DNA of 64,000 nt, taken from assembly GCF_964204865.1 (NCBI RefSeq), contig NC_135259.1:9930974-9994973 (forward strand), given 5' to 3'. Positions 49,801-61,971 of this stretch are shown here, in pieces. The stretch comes from Styela clava (taxonomy: Eukaryota > Chordata > Ascidiacea > Stolidobranchia > Styelidae). The position numbers and the translations under genes were made by a program. Each line of letters begins with the position of its first letter. The first letter of the stretch is position 1. Under the pieces are notes generated by a model. The model was given only the letters and a program-made list of their open reading frames with translations, was not told where the DNA came from and did not search any database.

Positions 49801-51694
49801 GCTCTGGTAGTTCACAATTGATGATGTTCCCAACTATTTCAAACTGGAATCGCCGTTAATCTTACACCTTAAAGCAACTAAAATTTCCAAAAACGATACT
49901 GTATGAATTATATTCAACCAAGTGTAAACTCCTTCTTGATTCTTATCCCCTTGCTAAAAGTCCTAAGTTATCATTCCATCCATGTTCATAACTATTTAAA
50001 AATAGAGACATAGAAATATGTGTCATATTTTCCCTATTGTTAGTGCGCGGGTCACGTCATGTTGTGCCTAATCATGTGCATTAAGAATAGCTTAATTAAT
50101 GTAAACTCTTCTATATAATTTCTACTAAATGGTCTCTTTCATATACGGTACTCACCGTCAATATAAGATATAGTGTTTCAAAACTCTAGAATTCTTACTT
50201 TTTAAATTAGATATTAGGAACTTGGGTGTCGCTGCTCGGTAGCCAGTTTGGTTCCCCGCGACGTCCCTTCCCCAGTAAAACGGTGTAAATTTTCTTTGTG
50301 TCGTATTTTATGGTTGTGATACTTTTTACTGGTTGGAAAAAATAAACTTGACTTGACTTAATTAATCGTGTACCCCCTTTGGTACCAGTTAACCATGACA
50401 TTCGTGTTCACATGTGTTTTGAACTAAAATCGCATTAAGTTTCAAATAACGGGTATATTATTATATGAGTGAGTAGAATCAAGTGCATCAAAACCGGGAA
50501 TCCTTTAGTATTGGTTAACAATGGGATTTGTGTCCCAAACTAAAATTTCGAAGGTTACTATATATATACATGAGATCCCACCAATTGTAAATCTACTATA
50601 GTCAGCCTATATCCCTATTGCTAGTAGCCTCATGTTCATAAGTGTTTGAATCTGGGAATATATTCCTTATTTCTCTATGGTTTATTCCCTAGTTATGATC
50701 TGTCATGTTCTTATATTTATATATATAATTTCTAAAATGTCTTTGGCTGAAGTTATTTTTAAATGTATATTTTCAGGTCTCTGGGATGGGAAGAAAAGAC
50801 TATAGAACTTGAAGGTAAAATATAACACACTAATAATTAATTCACTAGTTAAAATTTAGATAATGAGATACAACATAGCACACTGACAGATTATTCCGAA
50901 TAAGTAATATTTATAATATTGAAAATCTGCAAATAATATAGAATGAACGTCAATGAATATCAGTACAAGTTGTTGTCCTCGTATCTTTAGAACAAGCATA
51001 GCTTATCACATGAGCGTGGACAATTTTTTGAGGGGCGTAAAGGTAATTAGAAACAGAAATATTTGTTAAATTTTATCTTTTCCGCCTTATTTTTGATATT
51101 CACATTTCCTAATAGCCGTATTTTCAACGTGCTTTTCAATGAATATAAATAAAATTTATATGATGTGTTGCAATATTATACACCATTCATTCCAAAGTAT
51201 TGTTAGTAAATAAGGGGGGAAATCTGAATAATTTGTCAATGAACTGAAAATTAGTATTTTTATTTTATGTATCCAAAGTATAAGCATAGCTTCTCTGTGC
51301 TCCTGTCAAATTACATTTTCCGTAACTTATGAATCTAAAACTTAATAATGACTTAGTTCGAACAACTATATTTATTCAAATCAATATTATACAAAATTTA
51401 CTTACAGTTCATTATCTCGCATAAAGTTCAGCTTTCTAAAACTCTTCTTGAAAGCGGAAAAGACAGTTTATCATTATACATCAAAAGACATGCGGAGTTA
51501 TTTGTCCGATTATGCATCACTGAGAGTGGTGAATGCATCGAGTCTAAAGAGCAAGTATGTTATTAAAATCTTCTGAATATTTCTAATTTACATTCATCAC
51601 AAACAAGTTAGAATACTATATTATAAAAATCGGTGAAGAAATAAATGATAAAGAGGTGAATCCGCAACCCAATTTCTTGATTGCGGCATTATAA
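46808..51694 (+). CDS. Candidate four-exon gene of unknown function
   Basis: Four exons join in one frame: 46808-46862 (ATG, MYGQADCWVMTASSKQYS, donor GTGAGC, phase 1), 47651-47712 (after TTTTTTTCAG; AKLLKVGDSKTQSNERGILQ, phase 0), 51432-51554 (LSKTLLESGKDSLSLYIKRH and VRLCITESGECIESKEQ, donor GTATGT, phase 0) and 51608-51694 (EVNPQPNFLIAAL then TAA). Total ~108 aa. The last acceptor is weak. Exon 3 has degraded homologues at 48702, 53549 and 57609, and exon 4 has homologues with longer open frames at ~55630 and ~59676, showing it belongs to a duplicated exon family. I recognise no domain. The 3.7-kb intron 2 is large for this region, so further exons may be missing. Confidence 0.35.
47283..47368. 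mobile_element. Foldback MITE (near-perfect hairpin)
   Basis: Arms of 32 bp, GTATTCGTACCAAGATGG continuing to CACAACCTGAAC and its complement on the right, match at 31 of 32 positions around a short loop with CTGGTTAGG. Same family as 3177-3278. It could form a strong RNA or DNA hairpin. It lies inside the first intron of the candidate gene above. Confidence 0.85.
47775..48095. repeat. Degenerate ~165-bp tandem duplication
   Basis: 47775-47940 and 47948-48095 share AATGCTA, GATGCAAGC, TTGATC(G/C)TGTG, AAGATTTA and ACAAGTTTTAATAATTGT in the same order. Diverged and non-coding. Confidence 0.55.
48702..48823 (+). pseudogene. Degraded copy of exon LSKTLLES
   Basis: After TTTTCAG the sequence encodes LFKTLLES and then hits TGA. 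The remainder still aligns at DNA level with the exon at 51432-51554 (TTTATCATT, CATCACTGAG, GAGCAAGTATGT). Acceptor and donor are preserved but the frame is broken. Confidence 0.6.
48824..51431. other. Intron-like AT-rich stretch
   Basis: No further exon fits the frame. A splice-bounded segment at 50777-50813 (CAG before, GGTAAAA after) contains a stop in the required phase. The sequence preceding 51432 shares intron-like segments with those preceding 53549 and 57609. Confidence 0.35.
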
Positions 51695-52262
51695 AATATT
51701 AAAATTAAAATATAAAACGGAAGATATCACCATAAGTTTTGTTTTAGCAGTCTCGCAGCAGATTGAATACGCTTTTTAGACATTGTAAATCACAAAATTT
51801 GGTGTTATGTTAGGATTTCTTTAAAATATATACCATAATAGTAACTGAAATCGAAACACAGTAAATTGTGCACGCGATGTACTTTTGTCTATTTTGAAAC
51901 TAACTACCTATGGAGCCGCATACGACTTTTTCTCGGTATGTGATGTGATATATAAAATAATTAATGCAAGATATCTAGATCGATTTTTTTTGCAATAATT
52001 TAAATTACAATCGTTCGTATTTTGTCCATATCTTGGGATATTTCAAACGGTGAAACCTTAAAAAGAATCAGAGTGACAGGCCTGCGGCGGGGCGGATTCA
52101 GTGTTGTTACACTTGGTTTCATTGCTCTTCATTTCAAGTCCGCTGATCGAGTTTTTGAGTTGTAATGATTTTATATTGTCGTAAGACGTAAGTCGTCGCA
52201 ACTGCAGGTTTCATTGAACACAATTAAGTCAATAAATACAGCATTTTAAATATTGCCGCATC

Positions 52263-53438
52263 CAGGGGCGCAGCCAGGATTTTTCAATGGGGGTTACGAC
52301 GAAATTAAAAGAGTGCGCCAAAAGTGCAATTCACGACGACGTAATGCGTTTAATAAACTAAAATGTATGGTCGTTCACAGCGAAATTCCACAGTTACGTT
52401 GTAGCCCGTCTATCTTTGCCTGATGGTGTTGGTGAATATTTTACAAGTCGTATTTCAAACGTCTACTATTAATCCGTAGTCAGCGGGTACCCGCATTTAG
52501 GAATAAAACATCAAAAGTTCGGGAAAATTAATTTCAGAGAGAACTAAAACTCGCAGATGTCAGTAGTGTCATAATGGTTTTATATGTACAAAAATACGCT
52601 CGCGTGTAGCGCCGATCAAATGCATGAAATTTAAAACTATTACTTGAAATTTATTGTTATGAAGTTGAACTTTTAATTCCATTCAATGATTATTTACTTG
52701 CGCCGTGATCCATGGCGGGCAAAAACGTATTTTTTAATCGAGTTAATCGAATATTTTTAACGGACACCGAATAATCAGTATTGTCATTTTGAACGACATC
52801 AATTGGGATGTCGGCCGCCGAAACCTCCGTCGTGACAATATTTTTTTTTTCGGATTTTACTAGAACAGTGAGGCGTTTTTTATTTCATAATTTTGTCGTA
52901 ATCGAAGGCCTCAGTGAATTATTTGTCACCGCGATTGTTTTGGCGGCCGACATTCCAATTAATGTTGTTAGACTATATTAAAGCACTTTTTTATTCACTA
53001 GTAATTATTAATTATCACGGCGGATATCGTAGTTTTTATATTTCGGACGTGATTGTGAGTTCACATCGGCAAAGAGGGACAACAAGTGCATTCACAACAT
53101 AAATTAATTTTATTATGATTTCTGTCTTCTGTGTAGAATTTCTATCACAGTTTGTAAATTACGGACCCAATTTTAGGTGAACAATACCATCATTATTGAC
53201 CCCGGGGTGCGATATTTGTGGAGCGAATAGTTGGACATTTCTATGCGTTTAATTTTAGATCGTGTCGGTATTACTTTCGTGTTAAATATTAAATAAAGAA
53301 TTTCGCAAATTGGTAATCACTACAATACTTACTGTTGAATGTTCACGTAACTCAACTTTGTTAAAACACTTTTTTATTGATACTAACCACATGAATAAAT
53401 CGGCAATAATGGCATTTCTACGTGGTCAAAATAATATT
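52263..53438. repeat. Dispersed repeat CAGGGGCGCAGCCAGG, array copy 1
   Basis: Begins CAGGGGCGCAGCCAGG and ends TACGTGGTCAAAATAATATT. Homologous to the copy split by the gypsy element at 25623-34326, and to 56325-57499 and 60370-61290. The start resembles a hAT terminus but no inverted right end is present. No intact protein. Confidence 0.7.
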
Positions 53439-53548
53439 GTTTATGTATTTTTAATATAAGCTTACCTTTGCTTTACCTCTGTTAATAAGCATTTTTTGTG
53501 ATTTGTAACTCCAAAACTTGATAATGAAACTATATATTCATTTTCAGT

Positions 53549-53660
53549 TTTCTAAATCACTGCTTGAAAGGGTCATTGCATCAAACGGACATTGTTATTA
53601 GTCTGGTGCCTCACGGAGTGGGATGGAAGCCTATATGGTCCAAAGAGTAGAGAGCAAGTA
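53549..53660 (+). pseudogene. Degraded exon copy in unit 1
   Basis: After TTTTCAG it reads FSKSLLERVIASNGHCY and then TAG. It keeps the GAGCAAGTATGT donor and aligns with exon LSKTLLES at 51432. Frame lost. Confidence 0.6.
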
Positions 53661-55554
53661 TGTAATCTTATAAATCTTTCAATTCATATTTTGTATATTC
53701 ATATAGGTATAAACTGATATATCATGTTAAATCCCGCTAGTCAGGAAGAACTGCAAATATTTGAATTAACCTCACAAGATGTTCCGCCCAATTTTATTTA
53801 TATAATTTCGCAAAGTCATATAATGCAATGTTTTCCACCAGCTAGTTCACGGAAGGTGTGCAGTTTTTAGCTGGTATGCAATAAATGTTTCTGCTTTGTT
53901 AATTTCGTATGCACAATTCCCGAAAAGACGCGGGTTATGTTTCTTTTCGGGCGTTCTCTCATCGTTCGACAAGTATCGAAGTATGCGGCAGTCCGCCAGC
54001 AATGGCGTTATAATACTAGTAATGGGGCAGTTGCGGCTGCATTAATACAATTGTTCGGGCCTCATGTTATAGTATTTATTGTATTCGTACTTTATGGGTT
54101 TATTTCGTTGCCATAGCGTTTTGTTAGTGTTTCAATAGTCTAGAAGAGTAGTTTTTAACCAGGGTTCAATCGACTTTTTGTTTTTTGTTGGGGTAACAAA
54201 GGTTCGACGAGGTTCCTTTAAATTAAAACAGTTTTCTATTATGGGAATTTCTATCACATCGTCTACTAATTATGCAAATTTAAGTACAGTTCATCTCAGA
54301 TATTCAAACTTACACGTTCAACAACTTATAAATTAGCGTTGATGTTTGTATAGCGTTTCGCAGTTGTAAGTTTGTAAGTTTTAGTGAACCCGTCATCTCC
54401 ACGGATGGTGCGCGCTTCGATGTTTGTGCTTATATGATAGTGCCCTTTGATGCTTTCTGCTTATGACTTTGAAACATCTTCGTTTGCTACGGCAAACCAA
54501 GGATTTTCAACCTGAATCTTTTCATTTTCTATAACCTTGCACGAAATTATGCTTCCCATTTATAAAGTCTTAATTGAGCTCCTAATTTCAGCCATCTGGT
54601 ACAATGGGGGTTGGCGGGAGCTTTCAGGATACCGCAGGAGTTTGACAGGCTCGTTAGGGTTTAGAATTTGGAAAATCTAAAGTGTATTATTTTATTTGAT
54701 GTTGCCATATCGCTAGAGCAGACAGGTACGAATAGATTTGTTTAAATATATATCCAATACATATCTAATTTATCAAATTACATTTTCGGTCATTCATAAA
54801 CCCAAAACTTATAGTGCAATATACTAATTATTTAGGTATATTACCACAGTTGTAAATGTTTCTTTGAAAAATGAGAGATTTGATTTGAAAAAAATGCCTC
54901 CATTGAATTGAATGCAATAACAAATTAGTGGTTGTCCAGCTTGGGTTAGGATTCGGGTTAGGAATAATTTAAAAAATTGAAATTTGCATTCCGTGGTGTT
55001 TTTTGAAATTAATGCTTTCGTTGAATTTAATTTAATTCTGTTGTTAACTTGAATGCCCGACCCAGATTTGTCTTTGGTAAATTTTTATTTAAATACAAAA
55101 AATTCTGATAAATAATAATTTATTTCTAAGTCATTGTCGCGTTAATTTCTCAGCCGTACAAAAATACATTTGTGAATGCTAAATGATGTTTATTGTAAGA
55201 GTAAAACAGTAAAGATGCAAAGTAAGAATGTTAAGCTAAAAAGTTAAATAGTGGGGAAATGAAAGAAAACGTATCAATAAAAAAGCGTTGGACGTTTCCA
55301 CAAATTTAAGAAAGAAATGAAATGGTCACTTCTAATTCTCTGATGAAGCGTAATAAATTGGTAGATTTGAAAGCACACAACATGAGGACTTTTAGGTAAA
55401 TTTTCAGAATTTTCTGATTTTGTCGCAACGACACTGATCAGTTTGTTCTTCATTAGGGATCGCGAATAATTTTGCAGAGCAATGCTGTATTATATAACGA
55501 TATTTTGCAAAAATCTTAAGCTATGTAATGAAGAGAGGTAAATGAACTGCAAAA

Positions 55555-55755
55555 TTCTTGTTTCTAACACCCTTTTTTATACAAAATTTCTCACACTATA
55601 TCTCCGCCATAACAAAAACGCTTGATCAGATGTTTAAAAGCTTCACTGCAACAGATTCATATAAAAACGCAAGTTACTTTTCGGATTTTGTAAAGAGGAT
55701 TCGGATTGATGAAGAGGTGAATCCGCAACCCATTTTCTTGATTGCGGCATTATAA
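55555..55755 (+). pseudogene. Terminal-exon homologue in unit 1/2 junction
   Basis: Open frame ending EEVNPQPIFLIAAL and TAA, matching the last exon of the 46.8-51.7 kb candidate gene. An AG acceptor before ATGTTTAAAAGC (55630) would give a phase-0 exon encoding MFKSFTATDSYKNASYF and onward. The unit boundary falls inside this exon. The same frame is kept in the next unit with two residue changes (K/E swaps). It may still be spliced to an upstream exon, or be a fossil. Confidence 0.4.
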
Positions 55756-58700
55756 AATATTAAAATTAAAATATAAAACGGAAGATATCACCATAAGTTT
55801 TGTTTTAGCAGTCTCGCAGCAGATTGAATACGCTTTTTAGACATTGTAAATCACAAAATTTGGTGTTATGTTAGGATTTCTTTAAAATATATACCATAAT
55901 AGTAACTGAAATCGAAACACAGTAAATTGTGCACGCGATGTACTTTTGTCTATTTTGAAACTAACTACCTATGGAGCCGCATACGACTTTTTCTCGGTAT
56001 GTGATGTGATATATAAAATAATCAATGCAAGATATCTAGATCGATTTTTTTTTGCAATAATTTAAATTACAATCGTTCGTATTTTGTCCATATCTTGGGA
56101 TATTTCAAACGGTGAAACCTTAAAAAGAATCAGAGTGACAGGCCTGCGGCGGGGCGGATTCAGTGTTGTTACACTTGGTTTCATTGCTCTTCATTTCAAG
56201 TCCGCTGATCGAGTTTTTGAGTTGTAATGATTTTATATTGTCGTAAGACGTAAGTCGTCGCAACTGCAGGTTTCATTGAACACAATTAAGTCAATAAATA
56301 CAGCATTTTAAATATTGCCGCATCCAGGGGCGCAGCCAGGATTTTTCAATGGGGGTTACGACGAAATTAAAAGAGTGCGCCAAAAGTGCAATTCACGACG
56401 ACGTAATGCGTTTAATAAATTAAAATGTATGGTCGTTCACAGCGAAATTCCACAGTTACGTTGTAGCCCGTCTCTCTTTGCCTGATGGTGTTGGTGAATA
56501 TTTTACAAGTCGTATTTCAAACGTCTACTATTAATCCGTAGTCAGCGGGTACCCGCATTTAGAAATAAAACATCAAAAATTCGGGAAAATTAATTTCAGA
56601 GAGAACTAAAACTCGCAGATGTCAGTAGTGTCATAATGGTTTATATGTACAAAAATACGCTCGCATGTAGCGCCGATCAAATGCATGAAATTTAAAACTA
56701 TTACTTGAAATTTATTGTTATGAAGTTGAACTTTTATTTCCATTCAATGATTATTTACTTGCGCCGTGATCCGTGGCGGGCAAAATCGTATTTTTTAATC
56801 GAGGTAATCGAATATTTTTAACGGACACCGAATAATCAGTATTGTCATTTTGAACGACATCAATTGGGATGTCGGCCGCCGAAACCTCCGTCGTGACAAT
56901 ATTTTTTTTTTCGGATTTTACTAGAACAGTGAGGCGTTTTTTATTTCATAATTTTGTCGTAATCGAAGGCCTCAGTGAATTATTTGTCACCGCGATCGTT
57001 TTGGCGGCCGACATTCTAATTAATGTTGTTAGACTATATTAAAGCACTTTTTTATTCACTAGTAATTATTAATTATCACGGCGGATATCGTAGTTTTTAT
57101 ATTTCGGACGTGATTGTGAGTTCACATCGGCAAAGAGGGACAACAAGTGCATTCACAACATAAATTAATTTTATTATGATTTCTGTCTTCTGTGTAGGAT
57201 TTCTATCACAGTTTGTAAATTACGGTCCCAATTTTAGGCGAACAATACCATCATTATTGACCCCGGGGTGCGATATTTGTGGAGCGAATAGTTGGACATT
57301 TCTATGCGTTTAATTTTAGATCGTGTCGGTATTACTTTCGTGTTAAATATTAATTAAATAATTTCGCAAATTGGTAATCACTACAATACTTACTGTTGAA
57401 TGTTCACGTAACTCAACTTTGTTAAAACACTTTTTTATTGATACTAACCACATGCATAAATCGGCAATAATGGCATTTCTACGTGGTCAAAATAATATTG
57501 TTTATGTATTTTTAATATAAGCTTACCTTTGCTTTACCTCTGTTAATAAGCATTTTTTGTGATTTGTAACTCCAAAACTTGGTAATGAAACTATATATTC
57601 ATTTTCAGTTTTCTAAATCACTGCTTGAAAGGGTCATTGCATCAAACGGACATTGTTATTAGTCTGGTGCCTCACGGAGTGGGATGGAAGCCTATATGGT
57701 CCAAAGAGTAGAGAGCAAGTATGTAATCTTATAAATCTTTCAATTCATATTTTGTCAGGTATAAACTGATATATCATGTTAAATCCCGCTAGTCAGGAAG
57801 AACTGCAAATATTTGAATTATCCTCACAAGATGTTCCGCCCCATTTTTTAATTTATATAATTTCGTAAAGTCATATAATGCAATGTTTTCCACCAGCTAG
57901 TTCACGGAAGGTGTGCAGTTTTTAGCTGGTATGCAATAAATGTTTCTGCTTTGTTGATTTCGTATGCACAATTCCCGAAAAGACGCGGGTTATGTTTCTT
58001 TTCTGGCGTTCTCTCATCGTTCGACAAGTATCGAAGTATGCGGCAGTCCGCCAGCAATGGGGTTATAATACTAGTAATGGGGCAATTGCGGCTGCATTAA
58101 TACAATTGTTCGGGCCTCATTTTATAGTATTTATTGTATTCGTACTTTATGGGTTTATTTCGTTGCCATAGCGTTTTGTTAGTTTTTCAATAGTCTAGAA
58201 GAGTAGTTTTTAACCAGGGTTCAATCGACTTTTTGTTTTTTGTTGGGGTAACAAAGGTTCGACGAGGTTCCTTTAAATTAAAACAGTTTTCTATTATGGG
58301 AATTTCTATCACATCGTCTACTAATTATGCAAATTTAAGTACAGTTCATCTCAGATATTTAAACTTACACGTTCAACAAGTTATAAATTAGCGTTGCTGT
58401 TTGTATAGCGTTTCGCAGTTGTAAGTTTTAGTGAACCGTCATCTCCACGGATGGTGCGCGCTTCGGTGTTTGTGCTTATATGATAGTGCCCTTTGATGCT
58501 TTCTGCTTATGACTTTGAAACATCTTCGATTGCTACGGCAAACCAAGGATTTTCAACCTGAATCTTTTCATTTTCTATAACCTTGCACGAAATTATGCTT
58601 CCCATTTATAAAGTCTTAATTGAGCTCCTAATTTCAGCCATCTGGCACAATGGGGTTTGGCGGGAACTTTCAGGATACCGCAGGGGTTTGACAGGCTCGT

Positions 58701-59759
58701 TAGGGTTTAGAATTTGGAAAATCTAAAGTGTATTATTTTATTTGATGTTGCCATATCGCTAGAGCAGACAGGTACGAATAGATTTGTTTAAATATATATC
58801 CAATACATATCTAATTTATCAAATTACATTTTCGGTCATTCATAAACCCAAAACTTATAGTGCAATATACTAATTATTTAGGTATATTACCACAGTTGTA
58901 AATGTTTCTTTGAAAAATGAGAGATTTGATTTGAAAAAAATGCCTCCATTGAATTGAATGCAATAACAAATTAGTGGTTGTCCAGCTTGGGTTAGGATTC
59001 GGGTTGGGAATAATTTAAAAAATTGAAATTTGCATTCCGTGGTGTTTTTTGAAATTAATGCTTTCGTTGAATTTAATTTAATTCTGTTGTTAACTTGAAT
59101 GCCCGACCCAGATTTGTCTTTGGTAAATTTTTATTTAAATACAAAAAATTCTGATAAATAATAATTTATTTCTAGGTCATTGTCGCGTTAATTTCTCAGC
59201 CGTACAAAAATACATTTGTGAATGCTAAATGATGTTTATTGTAAGAGTAAAACAGTAAAGATGCAAAGTAAGAATGTTAAGCTAAAAAGTTAAATAGTGG
59301 GGAAATGAAAGAAAACGTATCAATAAAAAAGCGTTGGACGTTTTCACAAATTTAAGAAAGAAATGAAATGGTCACTTCTAATTCTCTGATGAAGCGTAAT
59401 AAATTGGTAGATTTGAAAGCACACAACATGAGGACTTTTAGGTAAATTTTCAGAATTTTCTGATTTTGTCGCAACGACACTGATCAGTTTGTTCTTCATT
59501 AGGGATCGCGAATAATTTTGCAGAGCAATGCTGTATTATATAACGATATTTTGCAAAAATCTCAAGCTATGTAATGAAGAGAGGTAAATGAACTGCAAAA
59601 TTCTTGTTTCTAACACCCTTTTTTATACAAAATTTCTCACACTATATCTCCGCCATAACAAAAACGCTTGATCAGATGTTTGAAAGCTTCACAGCAACAG
59701 ATTCATATAAAAACGCAAGTTACTTTTCGGATTTTGTAAAGAGGATTCGGATTGATAAA
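55714..59759. repeat. Tandem unit 2 (4046 bp)
   Basis: Second unit, nearly identical to unit 1 and to the available part of unit 3, including repeat copy 56325-57499 and decayed exon 57609-57719. The high identity over non-coding DNA indicates recent duplication or gene conversion. Confidence 0.95.
57609..57719 (+). pseudogene. Degraded exon copy in unit 2
   Basis: Same as the copy at 53549: splice-like edges retained, stop after GHCY. Confidence 0.6.
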
Positions 59760-59801
59760 GAGGTGAATCCGCAACCCATTTTCTTGATTGCGGCATTATA
59801 A
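59601..59801 (+). pseudogene. Terminal-exon homologue in unit 2/3 junction
   Basis: Open frame ending KEVNPQPIFLIAAL, identical to the 55555-55755 copy except for two K/E exchanges. The frame is intact in both copies. Confidence 0.4.
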
Positions 59802-61290
59802 AATATTAAAATTAAAATATAAAACGGAAGATATCACCATAAGTTTTGTTTTAGCAGTCTCGCAGCAGATTGAATACGCTTTTTAGACATTGTAAATCAC
59901 AAAATTTGGTGTTATGTTAGGATTTCTTTAAAATATATACCATAATAGTAACTGAAATCGAAACACAGTAAATTGTGCACGCGATGTACTTTTGTCTATT
60001 TTGAAACTAACTACCTATGGAGCCGCATACGACTTTTTCTCGGTATGTGATGTGATATATAAAATAATCAATGCAAGATATCTAGATCGATTTTTTTTGC
60101 AATAATTTAAATTACAATCGTTCGTATTTTGTCCATATCTTGGGATATTTCAAACGGTGAAACCTTAAAAAGAATCAGAGTGACAGGCCTGCGGCGGGGC
60201 GGATTCAGTGTTGTTACACTTGGTTTCATTGCTCTTCATTTCAAGTCCGCTGATCGAGTTTTTGAGTTGTAATGATTTTATATTGTCGTAAGACGTAAGT
60301 CGTCGCAACTGCAGGTTTCATTGAACACAATTAAGTCAATAAATACAGCATTTTAAATATTGCCGCATCCAGGGGCGCAGCCAGGATTTTTCAATGGGGG
60401 TTACGACGAAATTAAAAGAGTGCGCCAAAAGTGCAATTCACGACGACGTAATGCGTTTAATAAACTAATATGTATGGTCGTTCACAGCGAAATTCCACAG
60501 TTACGTTGTAGCCCGTCTCTCTTTGCCTGATGGTGTTGGTGAATATTTTACAAGTCGTATTTCAAACGTCTACTATTAATCCGTAGTCAGCGGGTACCCG
60601 CATTTAGAAATAAAACATCAAAAATTCGGGAAAATTAATTTCAGAGAGAACTAAAACTCGCAGATGTCAGTAGTGTCATAATAGTTTATATGTACAAAAA
60701 TACGCTCGCATGTAGCGCCGATCAAATGCATGAAATTTAAAACTATTACTTGAAATTTATTGTTATGAAGTTGAACTTTTATTTCCATTCAATGATTATT
60801 TACTTGCGCCGTGATCCGTGGCGGGCAAAATCGTATTTTTTAATCGAGGTAATCGAATATTTTTAACGGACACCGAATAATCAGTATTGTCATTTTGAAC
60901 GACATCAATTGGGATGTCGGCCGCCGAAACCTCCGTCGTGACAATATTTTTTTTTTCGGATTTTACTAGAACAGTGAGGCGTTTTTTATTTCATAATTTT
61001 GTCGTAATCGAAGGCCTCAGTGAATTATTTGTCACCGCGATCGTTTTGGCGGCCGACATTCTAATTAATGTTGTTAGACTATATTAAAGCACTTTTTTAT
61101 TCACTAGTAATTATTAATTATCACGGCGGATATCGTAGTTTTTATATTTCGGACGTGATTGTGAGTTCACATCGGCAAAGAGGGACAACAAGTGCATTCA
61201 CAACATAAATTAATTTTATTATGATTTCTGTCTTCTGTGTAGGATTTCTATCACAGTTTGTAAATTACGGTCCCAATTTTAGGCGAACAA
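59760..61290. repeat. Tandem unit 3, interrupted
   Basis: Matches units 1 and 2 until GGCGAACAA at 61290, where the copia LTR begins. In unit 2 the sequence continues ATACCATCATTATTG, so the rest of unit 3 is expected beyond the window end after the right LTR. Confidence 0.93.
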
Positions 61291-61578
61291 TGTTAAAGCG
61301 ACTCCAAAGTATATTTAATCAATGTCTTAATTATACAGCGAATAAATGTCCAAAGCAATAACCAAAGTAACACATACAGACATAAACACCCTCCAACTGA
61401 GCTGTGCTCCAGACTACTCTGTGCACATGGCCAAATCACCTTCACAGGTGGTTGGTCATGATCAGTCACCTGAAACTGATGACATCAAAGGTCATGCTCA
61501 ACCACCTGGGAAAATGCTAGTTGCCAGAAATACAGCTAACAATCTCCCCAATTTCCAATTTCAAATAAAAGTTTAACA
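61291..61578 (-). repeat. Copia 3' LTR
   Basis: 288 bp bounded by TGTTAAA and TTTAACA, a perfect 7-bp inverted repeat. Identical to 63755-64000 over the shared length. The stop codon of the RNase H frame (TGTTAA) lies inside its first bases. Confidence 0.95.
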
Positions 61579-61971
61579 TAATGCATTTAACAGTTCGTGT
61601 GAAGATGCTCCTTTCTTAGTCAAACAGTCTGCTAATTGTTGATCACTCGGAAGTTTCTTTATGCAGGAGATTTGATGGGATGAAACCATTTCTTTTAAAC
61701 CATAAATGTCAATCCTGAGACGTTTCTCTGATACAGCTTTTGTCGACTTGATTGCATCACAAAGGCTTTGACTATCAGTACAACATTCAATGCCAAATTT
61801 TTCTGGTTGAACTCTTCCAGTCGTTAGTTCAGAGTACAACGCTGCTAATAACACCGCCATATCAACACCATCTGACATAGAGAGAGTTTCAGCAGAAAGT
61901 GTGCTTCTCACGACTCTTTTGATTCGCTTGGATTGCCAACATAAAGGTATTTTCCTGTTTCCACCACTCAT
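61573..61971 (-). CDS. Copia RNase H remnant
   Basis: C-terminal end of the copia polyprotein: SKRIKRVVRSTLSAETLSMS (catalytic Glu), CCTDSQSLCDAI (Asp) and QQLADCLTKKGASS (Asp region). The family's upstream reverse transcriptase is missing. The frame overlaps the gag-IN frame by about 80 bp in a different register, marking the deletion junction near 61975-62000. It ends inside the LTR, leaving no ordinary polypurine tract. Confidence 0.88.
   Translation of the reverse strand: MSGGNRKIPLCWQSKRIKRVVRSTLSAETLSMSDGVDMAVLLAALYSELTTGRVQPEKFGIECCTDSQSLCDAIKSTKAVSEKRLRIDIYGLKEMVSSHQISCIKKLPSDQQLADCLTKKGASSHELLNALC

Larger units (their letters stand above)
51653..55713. repeat. Tandem unit 1 (~4.06 kb)
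   Basis: First unit of a direct tandem array. It starts at GAGGTGAATCCGC inside the last exon of the candidate gene and is almost identical to unit 2 (scattered substitutions and small indels, such as a short extra segment near 53700). It contains a ~1.18-kb dispersed repeat (52263-53438), a decayed exon copy (53549) and long AT-rich sequence with no other gene. Confidence 0.93.

Noticed and set aside
50777..50813. Additional exon of the 46.8-51.7 kb candidate gene
   Set aside because: Splice edges look fair, but the phase required by the preceding exon runs into TGA before the donor.
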